Positions 37,608-45,760 of a stretch of DNA of 64,000 bases are shown one piece after another. Location: the NCBI GenBank assembly GCA_963729165.1, contig CAVSMM010000004.1, forward strand, positions 62,001 through 126,000, read 5' to 3'. Numbering within the stretch: the stretch's first letter is position 1; each line of letters opens with the position of its first letter. This DNA comes from JACCZX01 sp963729165 (GTDB lineage Bacteria > Pseudomonadota > Gammaproteobacteria > Burkholderiales > Burkholderiaceae_F). Both the position numbers and the translations under genes were made by a program. The notes beneath the pieces were generated by a model that saw nothing but the letters and a program-made list of their open reading frames with translations, was not told the DNA's origin and ran no database searches.

Positions 37608-38366
37608 ATGTTTACCCAGCTACGCGAAGACATCGATTGCATCCTGCAGCGTGACCCTGCAGCGCGATCGCGCTGGGAAGTCCTGACGTGCTACCCGGGC
37701 GTGCACGCTCTATGGATGCATCGGCTCGCGCATCGCTGCTGGAAGGGTGGACTGCACTGGCTCGGCCGTTTCATCTCGCATCTGAATCGCTTTTTTACCG
37801 GCATTGAGATTCATCCGGGTGCGCACATCGGTCGCTTCGTGTTTATCGATCACGGGATGGGCATTGTGATCGGCGAAACGGCAGTGATCGGCGACGGCTC
37901 GACGATCTATCAAGGTGTAACGCTAGGAGGGACTTCGACGATGAAGGGGGCGAAGCGGCACCCGACACTCGGACGCAACGTGATTGTCGGTGCCGGAGCG
38001 AAAGTGCTCGGCGGCTTCTCCGTCGGTGATCGTGCGCGTATCGGTTCGAACGCGGTGGTGGTCAAGGAGGTTCCCGCCGGTGCAACCGCGGTCGGAAATC
38101 CTGCGCGCATCTTGCACAAGGAAAGTGAAGCGCAGCGTGAAGAAGCAGCGAACGCAATGGGATTTTCAGCGTACGGTATTACGCAGGAAGGCGACGATCC
38201 GCTGACCAAGGCGCTGCATGGGCTAATCGATCACGCTGCCGCTCAACAGCGCGAGATCGAGCGTTTAGTCGCGGCACTCGAGCGCAGCGGAATTTCGCTC
38301 GATGACGTTGCGACTGATGTGCCGAAGGTCGACGCCGCGCAGCTGAATCGCCTGGTCGACGAATAA
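37608..38366 (+). CDS. cysE: Serine O-acetyltransferase
   Basis: Makes O-acetylserine from serine and acetyl-CoA, the first step of cysteine synthesis. The product of 252 residues has the N-terminal helical segment, then the left-handed beta-helix with IHPGAHIGRFVFIDHGMGIV (catalytic His), GETAVIGDGSTIYQGVTLGG and GANAKV-like VGAGAKVLGGFSVGD. The start is ATG 37608. The C-terminus extends about 60 residues beyond the helix. Its stop lies two nt from the convergent lpxH stop. Confidence 0.94.
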   Translation: MFTQLREDIDCILQRDPAARSRWEVLTCYPGVHALWMHRLAHRCWKGGLHWLGRFISHLNRFFTGIEIHPGAHIGRFVFIDHGMGIVIGETAVIGDGSTIYQGVTLGGTSTMKGAKRHPTLGRNVIVGAGAKVLGGFSVGDRARIGSNAVVVKEVPAGATAVGNPARILHKESEAQREEAANAMGFSAYGITQEGDDPLTKALHGLIDHAAAQQREIERLVAALERSGISLDDVATDVPKVDAAQLNRLVDE

Positions 38367-38368
38367 AC

Positions 38369-39166
38369 TCAGTCGTCGAAAAAGACAAGCCGCGGCCGGC
38401 CCTCGGCGAAATCCAGATAGCCGCCGCGCGGCTCAGCATCATCGAGATCCCAATCGGGCAGTACCCAGCGCTCGGCTGCGACGCCATCGAGATCGATCAC
38501 ATGCGCGGCCGGACGGTGCGTATGCCCGTGGATGATGCGGCGGACGCCGGCGCTTTTCAGCGCGGCGATGACTGCCTCGGGCGCCACGTCCATGATGTCC
38601 ATGGCTTTGTTCGACTTCGCGGTGTCGCTTAGCATGCGCGCGCCTTTGGCCATCGCGATTCGCTCGTCGACCGATTTAACGAGGAAGCCGCGCTGCGAAT
38701 CCGGATTGCGTGCCATCGCACGAAACTGCTGATAAGCGAGATCGTTCGTGCACCACGCGTCGCCGTGCGACAGCAGCGTCGGCGTTCCAGCGACCTCGGC
38801 GATGATCGGATCGGCTAGCAGCGTCGCGCCGGCTGCGCGTGCGAATTCGTGACCGATCAACGGGTCACGATTCCCGTGCATTAGAAATACGCGTTGTTTC
38901 GAGTTTGAGGCTGCCGCCAGTGCGTCGATGACGGGCTTGGCTGCCGGTGCCGCATCGTCGCCGATCCAGAATTCGAACAGATCGCCCAAGATGACAAGCT
39001 CGAGGTGGCGCGGCGCATCGGCCTGCATGAAACGAAAGAACCGCCGCAGCGTGGCGGGCCGCTCGACTGCCAAGTGCAGGTCTGAGATAAAGACCGGGTC
39101 GATCAGCGGCTCGATCGACTGCGTGACCGCCAGCGCGGGTGGTGGGTCAACGAGATGAAAAGTCAT
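38369..39166 (-). CDS. lpxH: UDP-2,3-diacylglucosamine diphosphatase LpxH
   Basis: Cleaves UDP-2,3-diacylglucosamine to lipid X in lipid A synthesis, on the inner face of the inner membrane. Metallophosphoesterase motifs in order are FISDLHLAV (DxH), LGDLFEFWIGDD, LMHGNRDPLIG, LLSHGDAWCTND and IIHGHTHRPAAHV. The 265-residue length fits. An N-terminal extension of about 25 residues before the DxH motif is longer than in E. coli and may be partly non-coding. It is followed leftward by a 127-nt gap before ppiB... on the same strand ppiB lies upstream. Confidence 0.93.
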   Translation of the reverse strand: MTFHLVDPPPALAVTQSIEPLIDPVFISDLHLAVERPATLRRFFRFMQADAPRHLELVILGDLFEFWIGDDAAPAAKPVIDALAAASNSKQRVFLMHGNRDPLIGHEFARAAGATLLADPIIAEVAGTPTLLSHGDAWCTNDLAYQQFRAMARNPDSQRGFLVKSVDERIAMAKGARMLSDTAKSNKAMDIMDVAPEAVIAALKSAGVRRIIHGHTHRPAAHVIDLDGVAAERWVLPDWDLDDAEPRGGYLDFAEGRPRLVFFDD

Positions 39167-39293
39167 CTCAAAAACTTAGCGAGTGGTCGAACGAACGTGG
39201 CAAATGAGCCGCGCGGAGCGCACCCGTACGAATAGCTACGGCGAGCAGCGCAGGGGGCAAGATCGGGGCGCGCAGTAGTTTCGGAGATGATTT

Positions 39294-39785
39294 TCAAATG
39301 ACTTCGGCGCGCTCGACCAATACGTTGACTTCGGGTACGTCCTGATGCGAGCCATGCCGGCCCGTGCGCAGCACCTTGATCTTGTCGACGGTGTCCGTTC
39401 CCTCGATGACTTTACCGAACACGCAGTAACCCCATCCCTGCGGCGACGGCGATGTGTGATTGAGGAACTCGTTGTCCGCGACGTTGATGAAAAACTGCGA
39501 TGAGGCCGAATGCGGATCGCCGGTGCGCGCCATTGCGACGGTGTACTTCGCGTTGCGCAACCCATTGCGCGCTTCGTTCTGGATCGGATCCTCGGCCGTT
39601 TTCTGGCGCATGCCGGGCTCGAAGCCCCCGCCCTGAATCATGAAGCCGTTGATCACACGGTGAAACAGCGTGCCGTCATAGAACCCGCTGCGCACGTAGG
39701 CCTCGAAGTTGGCTGCTGTCTTCGGCGCACGCTCGTGGTCGAGCTCGATCGTTATCGGGCCGTAATTGGTGTACAGACGAACCAT
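39294..39785 (-). CDS. ppiB: Cytoplasmic cyclophilin-type peptidyl-prolyl isomerase
   Basis: Peptidyl-prolyl cis-trans isomerase of 163 residues without signal peptide. Cyclophilin motifs are TLFHRVINGFMIQGGGFEPG, TVAMARTGDPHSASSQFFIN and GYCVFGKVIEGTDTVDKIK. It lies 21 nt downstream of the exported paralogue on the same strand; the pair is nearly always adjacent in betaproteobacteria. The product is probably cytoplasmic, since no hydrophobic leader is present. Confidence 0.95.
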   Translation of the reverse strand: MVRLYTNYGPITIELDHERAPKTAANFEAYVRSGFYDGTLFHRVINGFMIQGGGFEPGMRQKTAEDPIQNEARNGLRNAKYTVAMARTGDPHSASSQFFINVADNEFLNHTSPSPQGWGYCVFGKVIEGTDTVDKIKVLRTGRHGSHQDVPEVNVLVERAEVI

Positions 39786-39806
39786 TGATGCTCCTCGATC
39801 GATGCG

Positions 39807-40370
39807 TTACTTGACGACGCGGGCGGTCTTGACCGTAATCGGCGTCACGGGAACATTCTGGTGCGATCCGCGGCTGTCGGTCGGCGCTGCTCTGATCTTG
39901 TCGACGACGTCCATGCCTTCGACCACTTTGCCGAAAACCGCATAGCCGTTGCCGTCGGGATTCGGGTAGTCGAGCCGGGCATTGTCGACCACATTGATGA
40001 AAAACTGCGCGCTCGCCGAGTCGGGATCACCACGCCGCGCCATCGCGAGCGTGCCACGTTCGTTCTTCAACCCGTTGCGGCTCTCCAGCGGAATGGTGCC
40101 GCGTGTGGGCTTTTCCTTCATGTCAGCAGTGAACCCGCCGCCCTGAATCATGAAGCCCGGAATCACGCGATGAAACACCGTGCCGTCGTAGTGTCCGCTT
40201 TTCACGTACGACAGAAAGTTATCGACCGTCTTCGGCGCGGCTTGCGGCGCGAGCTCGACGACGATCTTGCCTTCGCTCGTGTCGAACGCCACGCGCGGTG
40301 CAGGCGTTTGTGCCGCTGCCGAAAACGCTGCGACAGCAAGGGTTGCAGCCAGTAAATTCGCAAACTTCAT
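39807..40370 (-). CDS. ppiA: Exported cyclophilin-type peptidyl-prolyl isomerase
   Basis: Periplasmic peptidyl-prolyl isomerase, 187 residues. A signal peptide covers MKFANLLAATLAVAAFSAAA with cleavage near AQTPAP. The cyclophilin core is VFHRVIPGFMIQGGGFTADM, TLAMARRGDPDSASAQFFIN and GYAVFGKVVEGMDVVDKIR. It precedes ppiB and follows the TPR-protein gene on the same strand with an 18-nt gap. The two isomerases are about half identical and arose by duplication. Confidence 0.95.
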   Translation of the reverse strand: MKFANLLAATLAVAAFSAAAQTPAPRVAFDTSEGKIVVELAPQAAPKTVDNFLSYVKSGHYDGTVFHRVIPGFMIQGGGFTADMKEKPTRGTIPLESRNGLKNERGTLAMARRGDPDSASAQFFINVVDNARLDYPNPDGNGYAVFGKVVEGMDVVDKIRAAPTDSRGSHQNVPVTPITVKTARVVK

Positions 40371-40388
40371 GCTTTCCTCTTTCGGTGT

Positions 40389-40964
40389 TCAGCGCGGGGT
40401 GCGCACCTTTGTGACCATCTCGCGCGTCAGCGCAAGCTTGTTCGAAGCCGTACGGTTGTTCGGTTGCAATGTCAATGCCCGTTGATACGCATCGGCAGCC
40501 ATCTGCAAATAGACATCGCCCATATTTTCGTGTGCCGTTGCGTAGTCCGGCCGGGCAAGCAGCGCCAGTTCCAACGCTGCGCGCGCTTTCTCGAGCTCGC
40601 CGGCGGCGGCGTACAGCACGGCTAGATTGTTGTAGGGCTCCGGAAGTTCTGGAAAGTCTTCGGTGAGCTGCTGAAACGTCGCACGTGCGGCGTCGTTATC
40701 GTTCATGTCGGACAAGATCACGCCGCGCACGAAGCGCATCTGTGCGTTGCGCGGGTTCTTGGCCAGCTGGTCGTCAGCGAACGCCAGCGCCTGTTTGCTA
40801 CGCCCGGCGGCTATCAGCTTCTTAACCTCTTCAAGAGGCGTCGCATCGATTCGATCGATCGAGATATCGCCAACCGCCGGCGGCGGTATCGGTTGCGCGA
40901 ACACCGCCCCGCCGGAACCGACTGCGATAGCTAAAGCCAGAAAAAGCGAAACGCTGTTCGACAT
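40389..40964 (-). CDS. Exported tetratricopeptide-repeat protein
   Basis: Predicted periplasmic or lipid-associated protein of 191 residues with three or so TPR units, including AQMRFVRGVILSDMNDNDAA, EPYNNLAVLYAAAGELEKAR and TAHENMGDVYLQMAADAYQR. The ATG at 40964 starts a signal peptide (MSNSVSLFLALAIAVGSGGA, cleaved near FAQ). An in-frame extension to 41087 overlaps the cysS leader and lacks a leader sequence. Its function as a scaffold is assumed from the repeats. It is divergent from cysS. Confidence 0.85.
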   Translation of the reverse strand: MSNSVSLFLALAIAVGSGGAVFAQPIPPPAVGDISIDRIDATPLEEVKKLIAAGRSKQALAFADDQLAKNPRNAQMRFVRGVILSDMNDNDAARATFQQLTEDFPELPEPYNNLAVLYAAAGELEKARAALELALLARPDYATAHENMGDVYLQMAADAYQRALTLQPNNRTASNKLALTREMVTKVRTPR

Positions 40965-41056
40965 TGCAAGGGTTGCGAAGCGATGCGCGGGTGCAGGTCT
41001 GCTCGCTACACTGCGCGCGATTCTACAGCCGCCAATCGAGCGCGGATGGAGCAACA

Positions 41057-42433
41057 GTGGCCTTAGAGATATACAACACGCTGTCACGAAGCAAACAACC
41101 TTTGCAGCCGATGGTGCCCGGCCGCGTCAGCCTGTACGTCTGCGGCATGACGGTATACGACTACTGCCATTTGGGGCATGCGCGTCTGTTCATGGCGATG
41201 GACATGGCGCAACGCTGGATGCGCGTGCTCGGCCTCGACGTCACCTATGTTCGAAACATTACCGATGTGGAAGACAAGATCATCAGGCGCGCCGCCGAAA
41301 ACGGCGAGACCGTCAGCGAGCTTACCGAGCGATTCATCCGCTACATGAACGAGGATTTCGCGGCGCTCGGGTTGGCGGCGCCCGACGAGGAGCCGCGCGC
41401 GACCGACTACGTGCCGCAGATGCTGCAGCTGATCGAGGTGCTGCGGGAAAAGGATCTTGCGTATCAGGCAGACGATGGCGCTGATGGCGGTGACGTCAAC
41501 TTTGCCGTGCGCAAATTCCCAGGGTACGGAAAGCTCTCGGGCAAATCGCTCGACGACTTGCGTGCCGGAGAGCGCGTCGCTATCGAGCGCAGTAAGCGTG
41601 ACCCACTCGACTTCGTGCTGTGGAAGCGCGCCAAGCCTGCCGAGCCATCGTGGCCGTCGCCGTGGGGTGACGGAAGACCAGGCTGGCACATCGAATGTTC
41701 GGCAATGGCCTGCGCAACGCTGGGCAAGACGTTCGATATTCACGGTGGTGGCCCGGATCTGATCTTTCCGCACCACGAGAATGAGATCGCCCAGAGCGAA
41801 GGCGCGCACGGTGTGCCGCTCGCCAATCGTCTGGATGCATTGCGGCGCGCTGCGTGTCGGCGACGAGAAGATGTCGAAGTCGCTTGGCAACATGATGACG
41901 ATTCGCGAAGCGCTGAAGAAGCACGACGCCGAGGTGTTGCGTTTTTTCTTGCTGCGCCCGCATTACCGCAGCCAGATTGCGTTCAACGAAGGCCTGCTTG
42001 TAGAAGCGCGCACCGCGTTGAGCCGCCTGTATACGGCGCTGCGCGATACCGCAGCCGACGAGCTGCCGCTCGACTGGGAAGAGCCGCACGCGCGCCGCTT
42101 CCACGATGCGATGAACGACGACTTCAACACGCCGATCGCGTTCGCGGCGCTGTTCGATCTGGCAGGAGAGGTCAATCGAAGCAAGTCGCAACGCGGCTGG
42201 CGGGTCAGCTGCGCGCGCTAGGAAATACGCTGGGACTGCTGCAGCAGGATCCCGAGCAGTTTCTGCGGGGTTCGGACGATGACACCGCCGGCATTGAGCT
42301 GCTGATCTCGGTGCGAGCGACCGCCAAAAAGGAAAAGAAGTTCGACGAAGCCGATCGCGTCCGCAAAGTCTTGCTCGATAAAGGGATCGTGCTCGAAGAC
42401 GGGCCGGGCGGAACGACGTGGCGTCGTCGGTAG
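41057..42433 (+). CDS. cysS: Cysteinyl-tRNA synthetase, two compensating frameshifts
   Basis: Charges tRNA-Cys, with zinc at Cys29. The GTG start at 41057 follows GGAG by 7 nt and gives VALEIYNTLSRSKQPLQPMV. HIGH motif is CHLGHARLF (38-41), with Cys29 in VCGMTVYD. The frame is lost near 41830 and regained near 42180; the intervening stretch in another frame reads VGDEKMSKSLGNMMTIREAL, which carries KMSKS, so the gene is complete once two single-base indels are corrected. Because the enzyme is essential and single-copy here, sequencing error is by far the likeliest cause. The last 16 nt overlap alkA. Confidence 0.95.
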   Translation: MALEIYNTLSRSKQPLQPMVPGRVSLYVCGMTVYDYCHLGHARLFMAMDMAQRWMRVLGLDVTYVRNITDVEDKIIRRAAENGETVSELTERFIRYMNEDFAALGLAAPDEEPRATDYVPQMLQLIEVLREKDLAYQADDGADGGDVNFAVRKFPGYGKLSGKSLDDLRAGERVAIERSKRDPLDFVLWKRAKPAEPSWPSPWGDGRPGWHIECSAMACATLGKTFDIHGGGPDLIFPHHENEIAQSEGAHGVPLANRLDALRRAACRRREDVEVAWQHDDDSRSAEEARRRGVAFFLAAPALPQPDCVQRRPACRSAHRVEPPVYGAARYRSRRAAARLGRAARAPLPRCDERRLQHADRVRGAVRSGRRGQSKQVATRLAGQLRALGNTLGLLQQDPEQFLRGSDDDTAGIELLISVRATAKKEKKFDEADRVRKVLLDKGIVLEDGPGGTTWRRR

Positions 42434-43116
42434 CTGAACGCGCATCGGCACACGGAGCGGCGCCCCTGCCGGCGCGCGTTGCGGGCGTGTCGCCGACTTA
42501 TTGGCCGAGGGCGAAGCGCGCGCTGGCTGCGAAGGACACGACGATGGCAGCGATCATTGCGGCGCACCCGCGTGTCAAGCTGCAATCGCGTGGCGACGCG
42601 TTTGTCACGCTGGCGCGTGCGATCGTCGGTCAGCAGATTTCTACCAAGGCTGCCGATGCAGTGTGGCGCCGCTTCTGTGCTGCGTGTGGTGAAACATCTC
42701 CGAAGGCGATCCTCCGGCGGCGAGCAACCACGCTGCGCCGCTGTGGACTGTCCGATCGCAAGGTCGAGTACATCCGCGACCTTGCGGCCCACTTTGTCAG
42801 CGGCCGCGTCGATCCGTCGCGCTTTGGCGAGCAGGACGACGAGGAAATCATCGCCGAGCTGATCGATATTCGAGGCATCGGGCGCTGGACCGCCGAAATG
42901 TTCCTGATCTTCAATTTACTGCGTCCGAATGTGCTGCCACTCGACGATTTGGGCTTGCTGAAAGCGGTCAGTGTCAATTATCTTGGCGGCGAGCCGGCGG
43001 TCGGCCGTGGAGGACGTGAGCGCGTGACGCAGCTCGCCGAAGCGTGGGCGCCGTGGCGCAGTGTTGCGACCTGGTATCTATGGCGTAGTCTTGATCCGAT
43101 TCCAGTCACTTACTAA
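42418..43116 (+). CDS. alkA: DNA-3-methyladenine glycosylase II (HhH-GPD family)
   Basis: Base-excision repair glycosylase of 232 residues. The helix-hairpin-helix and catalytic region is ELIDIRGIGRWTAEMFLIFN followed by the conserved aspartate in VLPLDDLGLLKA. The N-terminal part ARAIVGQQISTKAADAVWRR is typical of the AlkA/Mag type. GTG start overlaps the end of cysS by 16 nt. It lies 18 nt before accA in the canonical Burkholderiales order. Symbol by homology; the exact substrate range is not known. Confidence 0.92.
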   Translation: MASSVAERASAHGAAPLPARVAGVSPTYWPRAKRALAAKDTTMAAIIAAHPRVKLQSRGDAFVTLARAIVGQQISTKAADAVWRRFCAACGETSPKAILRRRATTLRRCGLSDRKVEYIRDLAAHFVSGRVDPSRFGEQDDEEIIAELIDIRGIGRWTAEMFLIFNLLRPNVLPLDDLGLLKAVSVNYLGGEPAVGRGGRERVTQLAEAWAPWRSVATWYLWRSLDPIPVTY

Positions 43117-43134
43117 GAAGAATGGCAAATTAGC

Positions 43135-44109
43135 GTGGCAAAAACAGCGTTTCTGGATTTTGAGCAACCGATCTCCGAGCTCGAGGCGAAGATCGACGAG
43201 CTGCGCTTCGTTCAGGATGACTCCGCCGTCGACATCTCGGAAGAGATCGAGCGGCTGCAGCAAAAAAGCGACGGCCTGCTGAAAGAGATTTACGCAAAAC
43301 TATCGCCGTGGCAGGTATCGCAGCTTGCGCGGCATCCGCAGCGCCCGTACACGCTCGATTACGTCACCGACATTTTCACCGACTTTCACGAGTTGCATGG
43401 CGATCGCTCGTTCTCGGATGACTTGTCGATCGTCGGCGGCATGGCGCGCTTTAATGGTCAGGCCGTAATGCTGCTCGGTCACCAAAAGGGTCGCGACACC
43501 AAAGAGCGAGCACTGCGCAACTTCGGCATGAGCAAGCCCGAGGGGTATCGCAAGGCGCTGCGGCTGATGAAGCTCGCCGAGAAGTTCGGCCTGCCGCTGT
43601 TCACGTTCGTCGATACGCCCGGCGCTTACCCCGGCATTGACGCCGAAGAGCGCGGCCAGTCCGAAGCGATTGGGCACAACCTGTACGAGATGTCGCAGCT
43701 GAAAGTCCCGGTTATCACGACAATCATCGGCGAGGGCGGCTCGGGGGGAGCACTTGCGATCGCGGTCGGCGACACGGTGTTGATGCTGCAATACTCGACG
43801 TACTCTGTGATCTCGCCCGAAGGATGCGCGTCGATTTTGTGGAAGAGCGCAGACAAAGCGCCGGACGCGGCCGAAGCGCTCGGTCTCACTGCGCACCGTT
43901 TGAAAGCGCTGGGGGTGATCGACAAGATCATTGCCGAGCCGCTCGGCGGCGCGCATCGCGACCCGAAGCAAATGTCGGTAATGCTGAAGCGCGCGCTGGC
44001 CGACAGCCTGCGGCAGTTTCAGGGAATGAAAATCAAGGACCTGCTGGCGGCACGTCACGCGCGACTGTTGGCCTATGGCAAGTTCAAGAGTACGGTTGAA
44101 GAAAACTAG
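43135..44109 (+). CDS. accA: Acetyl-CoA carboxylase carboxyltransferase subunit alpha
   Basis: Alpha half of the carboxyltransferase that makes malonyl-CoA with AccD, 324 residues. Characteristic segments are KTAFLDFEQPISELEAKIDE at the N-terminus, DFHELHGDRSFSDDLSIVGG, FVDTPGAYPGIDAEERGQSE and IGEGGSGGALAIAVGD. GTG start. The frame is intact. It is located between alkA and tilS, as usual in betaproteobacteria. Confidence 0.97.
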   Translation: MAKTAFLDFEQPISELEAKIDELRFVQDDSAVDISEEIERLQQKSDGLLKEIYAKLSPWQVSQLARHPQRPYTLDYVTDIFTDFHELHGDRSFSDDLSIVGGMARFNGQAVMLLGHQKGRDTKERALRNFGMSKPEGYRKALRLMKLAEKFGLPLFTFVDTPGAYPGIDAEERGQSEAIGHNLYEMSQLKVPVITTIIGEGGSGGALAIAVGDTVLMLQYSTYSVISPEGCASILWKSADKAPDAAEALGLTAHRLKALGVIDKIIAEPLGGAHRDPKQMSVMLKRALADSLRQFQGMKIKDLLAARHARLLAYGKFKSTVEEN

Positions 44110-44178
44110 CAGCCTGATGCAGAGCGTCGCGAGCAGCCGCAAGGTTGCGTTGAGGAGCGCGGGCGTACTGGACGCACG

Positions 44179-45681
44179 TTGACCACCGGTGGCGTTAGAT
44201 CGCGGCGCACGCCAGCTTCGCGTCGGGCCGCTGATCCGCTGGAGCTGCAGCTGCTCAATCTTGTGCGTGTCGCGGTCGCGCATGCAGCTTCCCTGGGTCA
44301 AGAGACCGCTGCTAAATCCGCCGAACCGCTGAAGCGACAATCACAGACACCACCGCGAGCTTCGGCAGTAACCGTCGCGCTTGGCCTGAGCGGCGGCCGT
44401 GACTCGATGGCCTTGCTGGATCTGTTGGCTCGTTTGGCATCGACGCGCGGCACGGGAATACGGCGAGTCATTGCTATCCATGTTCATCATGGCCTGAGCC
44501 GCAATGCCGATGCGTGGCTCGCACACTGTGAAACCGAATGCGCGCGAATGGGCGTACCGCTGGTCACGCGCCGCGTTGAAGTCAAGCGGCGTGGCCGTGG
44601 CCTCGAGGCCGCAGCGCGCGAAGTGCGTTACGCCACGCTCGCGCACGCTGCGCGCGAAGCCGGCGCACGCATCGTAATGACGGCGCATCATCGCGACGAT
44701 CGCCTCGAGACGTTTCTGCTGCAGTGGATGCGTGGCGCAGGACCCGATGGCCTCGCAGCATTTCCGGCGGCGCGTGCTTTTGGCAGCGATCTTCAATTGC
44801 TGCGGCCGCTGCTTGATGTCGCGCGCGCCGACGTCGAGCGCTACGTCGAATTGCGCGCGCTCGGCTACGTCGACGACGACAGCAACGACGACATCGCGTT
44901 ATTGCGCAACGCGGTGCGGCGTGACGTGCTGCCGCGCATCGATGCGCTGCGCCCGGGATTCCGGGCCGCTGCTGCGCGTTCTGTCGACTTGATTGCTGAG
45001 GCGGCGGAAGCCATGCGTTCGATGGCTGCGACTGATTACGCTGCGTGCGCGGAGGACGCCCCCGAAGGGATGCTGCGCCTCGATCGTTTGTCGGCGCTGC
45101 CGACTGCGAGGCAAACCGGCGTACTACGGGCGTGGCTGGCGGACCAGGGCTTGCAAGCGCCGAGCCGGGCGCGACTGCTCGAGGTGCTCGACCAGGCGCG
45201 CAACGCGCGCAGCGATGCCAAGCTGCTGGTGCGACTCGGAAGCCACGAAGTCCGTCGCTATCGAGGACTGTTGCTGTTGAAGCCAATCAATGATGCCAAC
45301 CGAGATGCGCACGGGTTCAAGTGGCTCGCAGAAGACGAAGTGCCGTTACCAAGCTGGGGCGGCGTACTGCGGTTCATCGCGGTGGATGGGGAAGGCTTCG
45401 ATCCCGAATGGTTGCGCGCCGAGCCGCTCGAAGTGCGGCCTCGCGGCGGCGGTGAGCGCTTCAAGCCGCACGCTGCGCGCCCTTCAAAAACCCTGAAGCG
45501 ATTGTTCCAAGACGCAGGCATCGCAGAGTTTGAGCGGGGCAGACTGCCGCTGCTGTGGCGCAGCGGCGAGCTGATTTTTGTTGCCGGCCTTGGCGCAGAT
45601 GTGCGCTTCACCGATCGCGAGGGTGAGCGCATCGCCATCGAATGGGAACCCGACGCTTCGCTGCTCGAGGGGAGTGCTTAA
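44179..45681 (+). CDS. tilS: tRNA(Ile)-lysidine synthase TilS
   Basis: Converts C34 of the tRNA-Ile(CAU) anticodon to lysidine using ATP and lysine. The PP-loop motif is GLSGGRDSMALLDLLA near residue 70, followed by AIHVHHGLSRNADAWL, MTAHHRDDRLETFLLQWMRG and LLRNAVRRDVLPRI. The C-terminal TilS domain (RPRGGGERFKPHAARPSKTLK, then PLLWRSGELIFVAGLGAD) is complete. The start is uncertain: TTG 44179 gives about 68 residues before the PP loop, more than in E. coli, so an internal GTG may be used. Confidence 0.93.
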   Translation: MTTGGVRSRRTPASRRAADPLELQLLNLVRVAVAHAASLGQETAAKSAEPLKRQSQTPPRASAVTVALGLSGGRDSMALLDLLARLASTRGTGIRRVIAIHVHHGLSRNADAWLAHCETECARMGVPLVTRRVEVKRRGRGLEAAAREVRYATLAHAAREAGARIVMTAHHRDDRLETFLLQWMRGAGPDGLAAFPAARAFGSDLQLLRPLLDVARADVERYVELRALGYVDDDSNDDIALLRNAVRRDVLPRIDALRPGFRAAAARSVDLIAEAAEAMRSMAATDYAACAEDAPEGMLRLDRLSALPTARQTGVLRAWLADQGLQAPSRARLLEVLDQARNARSDAKLLVRLGSHEVRRYRGLLLLKPINDANRDAHGFKWLAEDEVPLPSWGGVLRFIAVDGEGFDPEWLRAEPLEVRPRGGGERFKPHAARPSKTLKRLFQDAGIAEFERGRLPLLWRSGELIFVAGLGADVRFTDREGERIAIEWEPDASLLEGSA

Positions 45682-45713
45682 GCGGTTCAGAGCGTGGGCC
45701 ATTGGCGCAATCC

Positions 45714-45719
45714 TATAAT
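45714..45719 (+). promoter_or_regulatory. Possible -10 element (TATAAT) upstream of lysC
   Basis: An exact TATAAT lies 42 nt before the lysC ATG in the 79-nt gap after tilS. No convincing -35 is at the usual spacing. The segment GTTCAGAGCGT (45685-45695) upstream is repeated before dapA. No lysine-riboswitch-like leader was found. Confidence 0.4.
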
Positions 45720-45760
45720 CGCGCGCCGCTACGGTCCCGACCCGATACACAGCAATCAGC

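Noticed and set aside
43300..44340. 346-residue leftward frame opposite accA
   Set aside because: Antisense to an intact, motif-bearing accA; no recognisable protein features.
45682..45760. Lysine riboswitch before lysC
   Set aside because: Only 79 nt are available, too short for that riboswitch, and no pairing pattern was seen.
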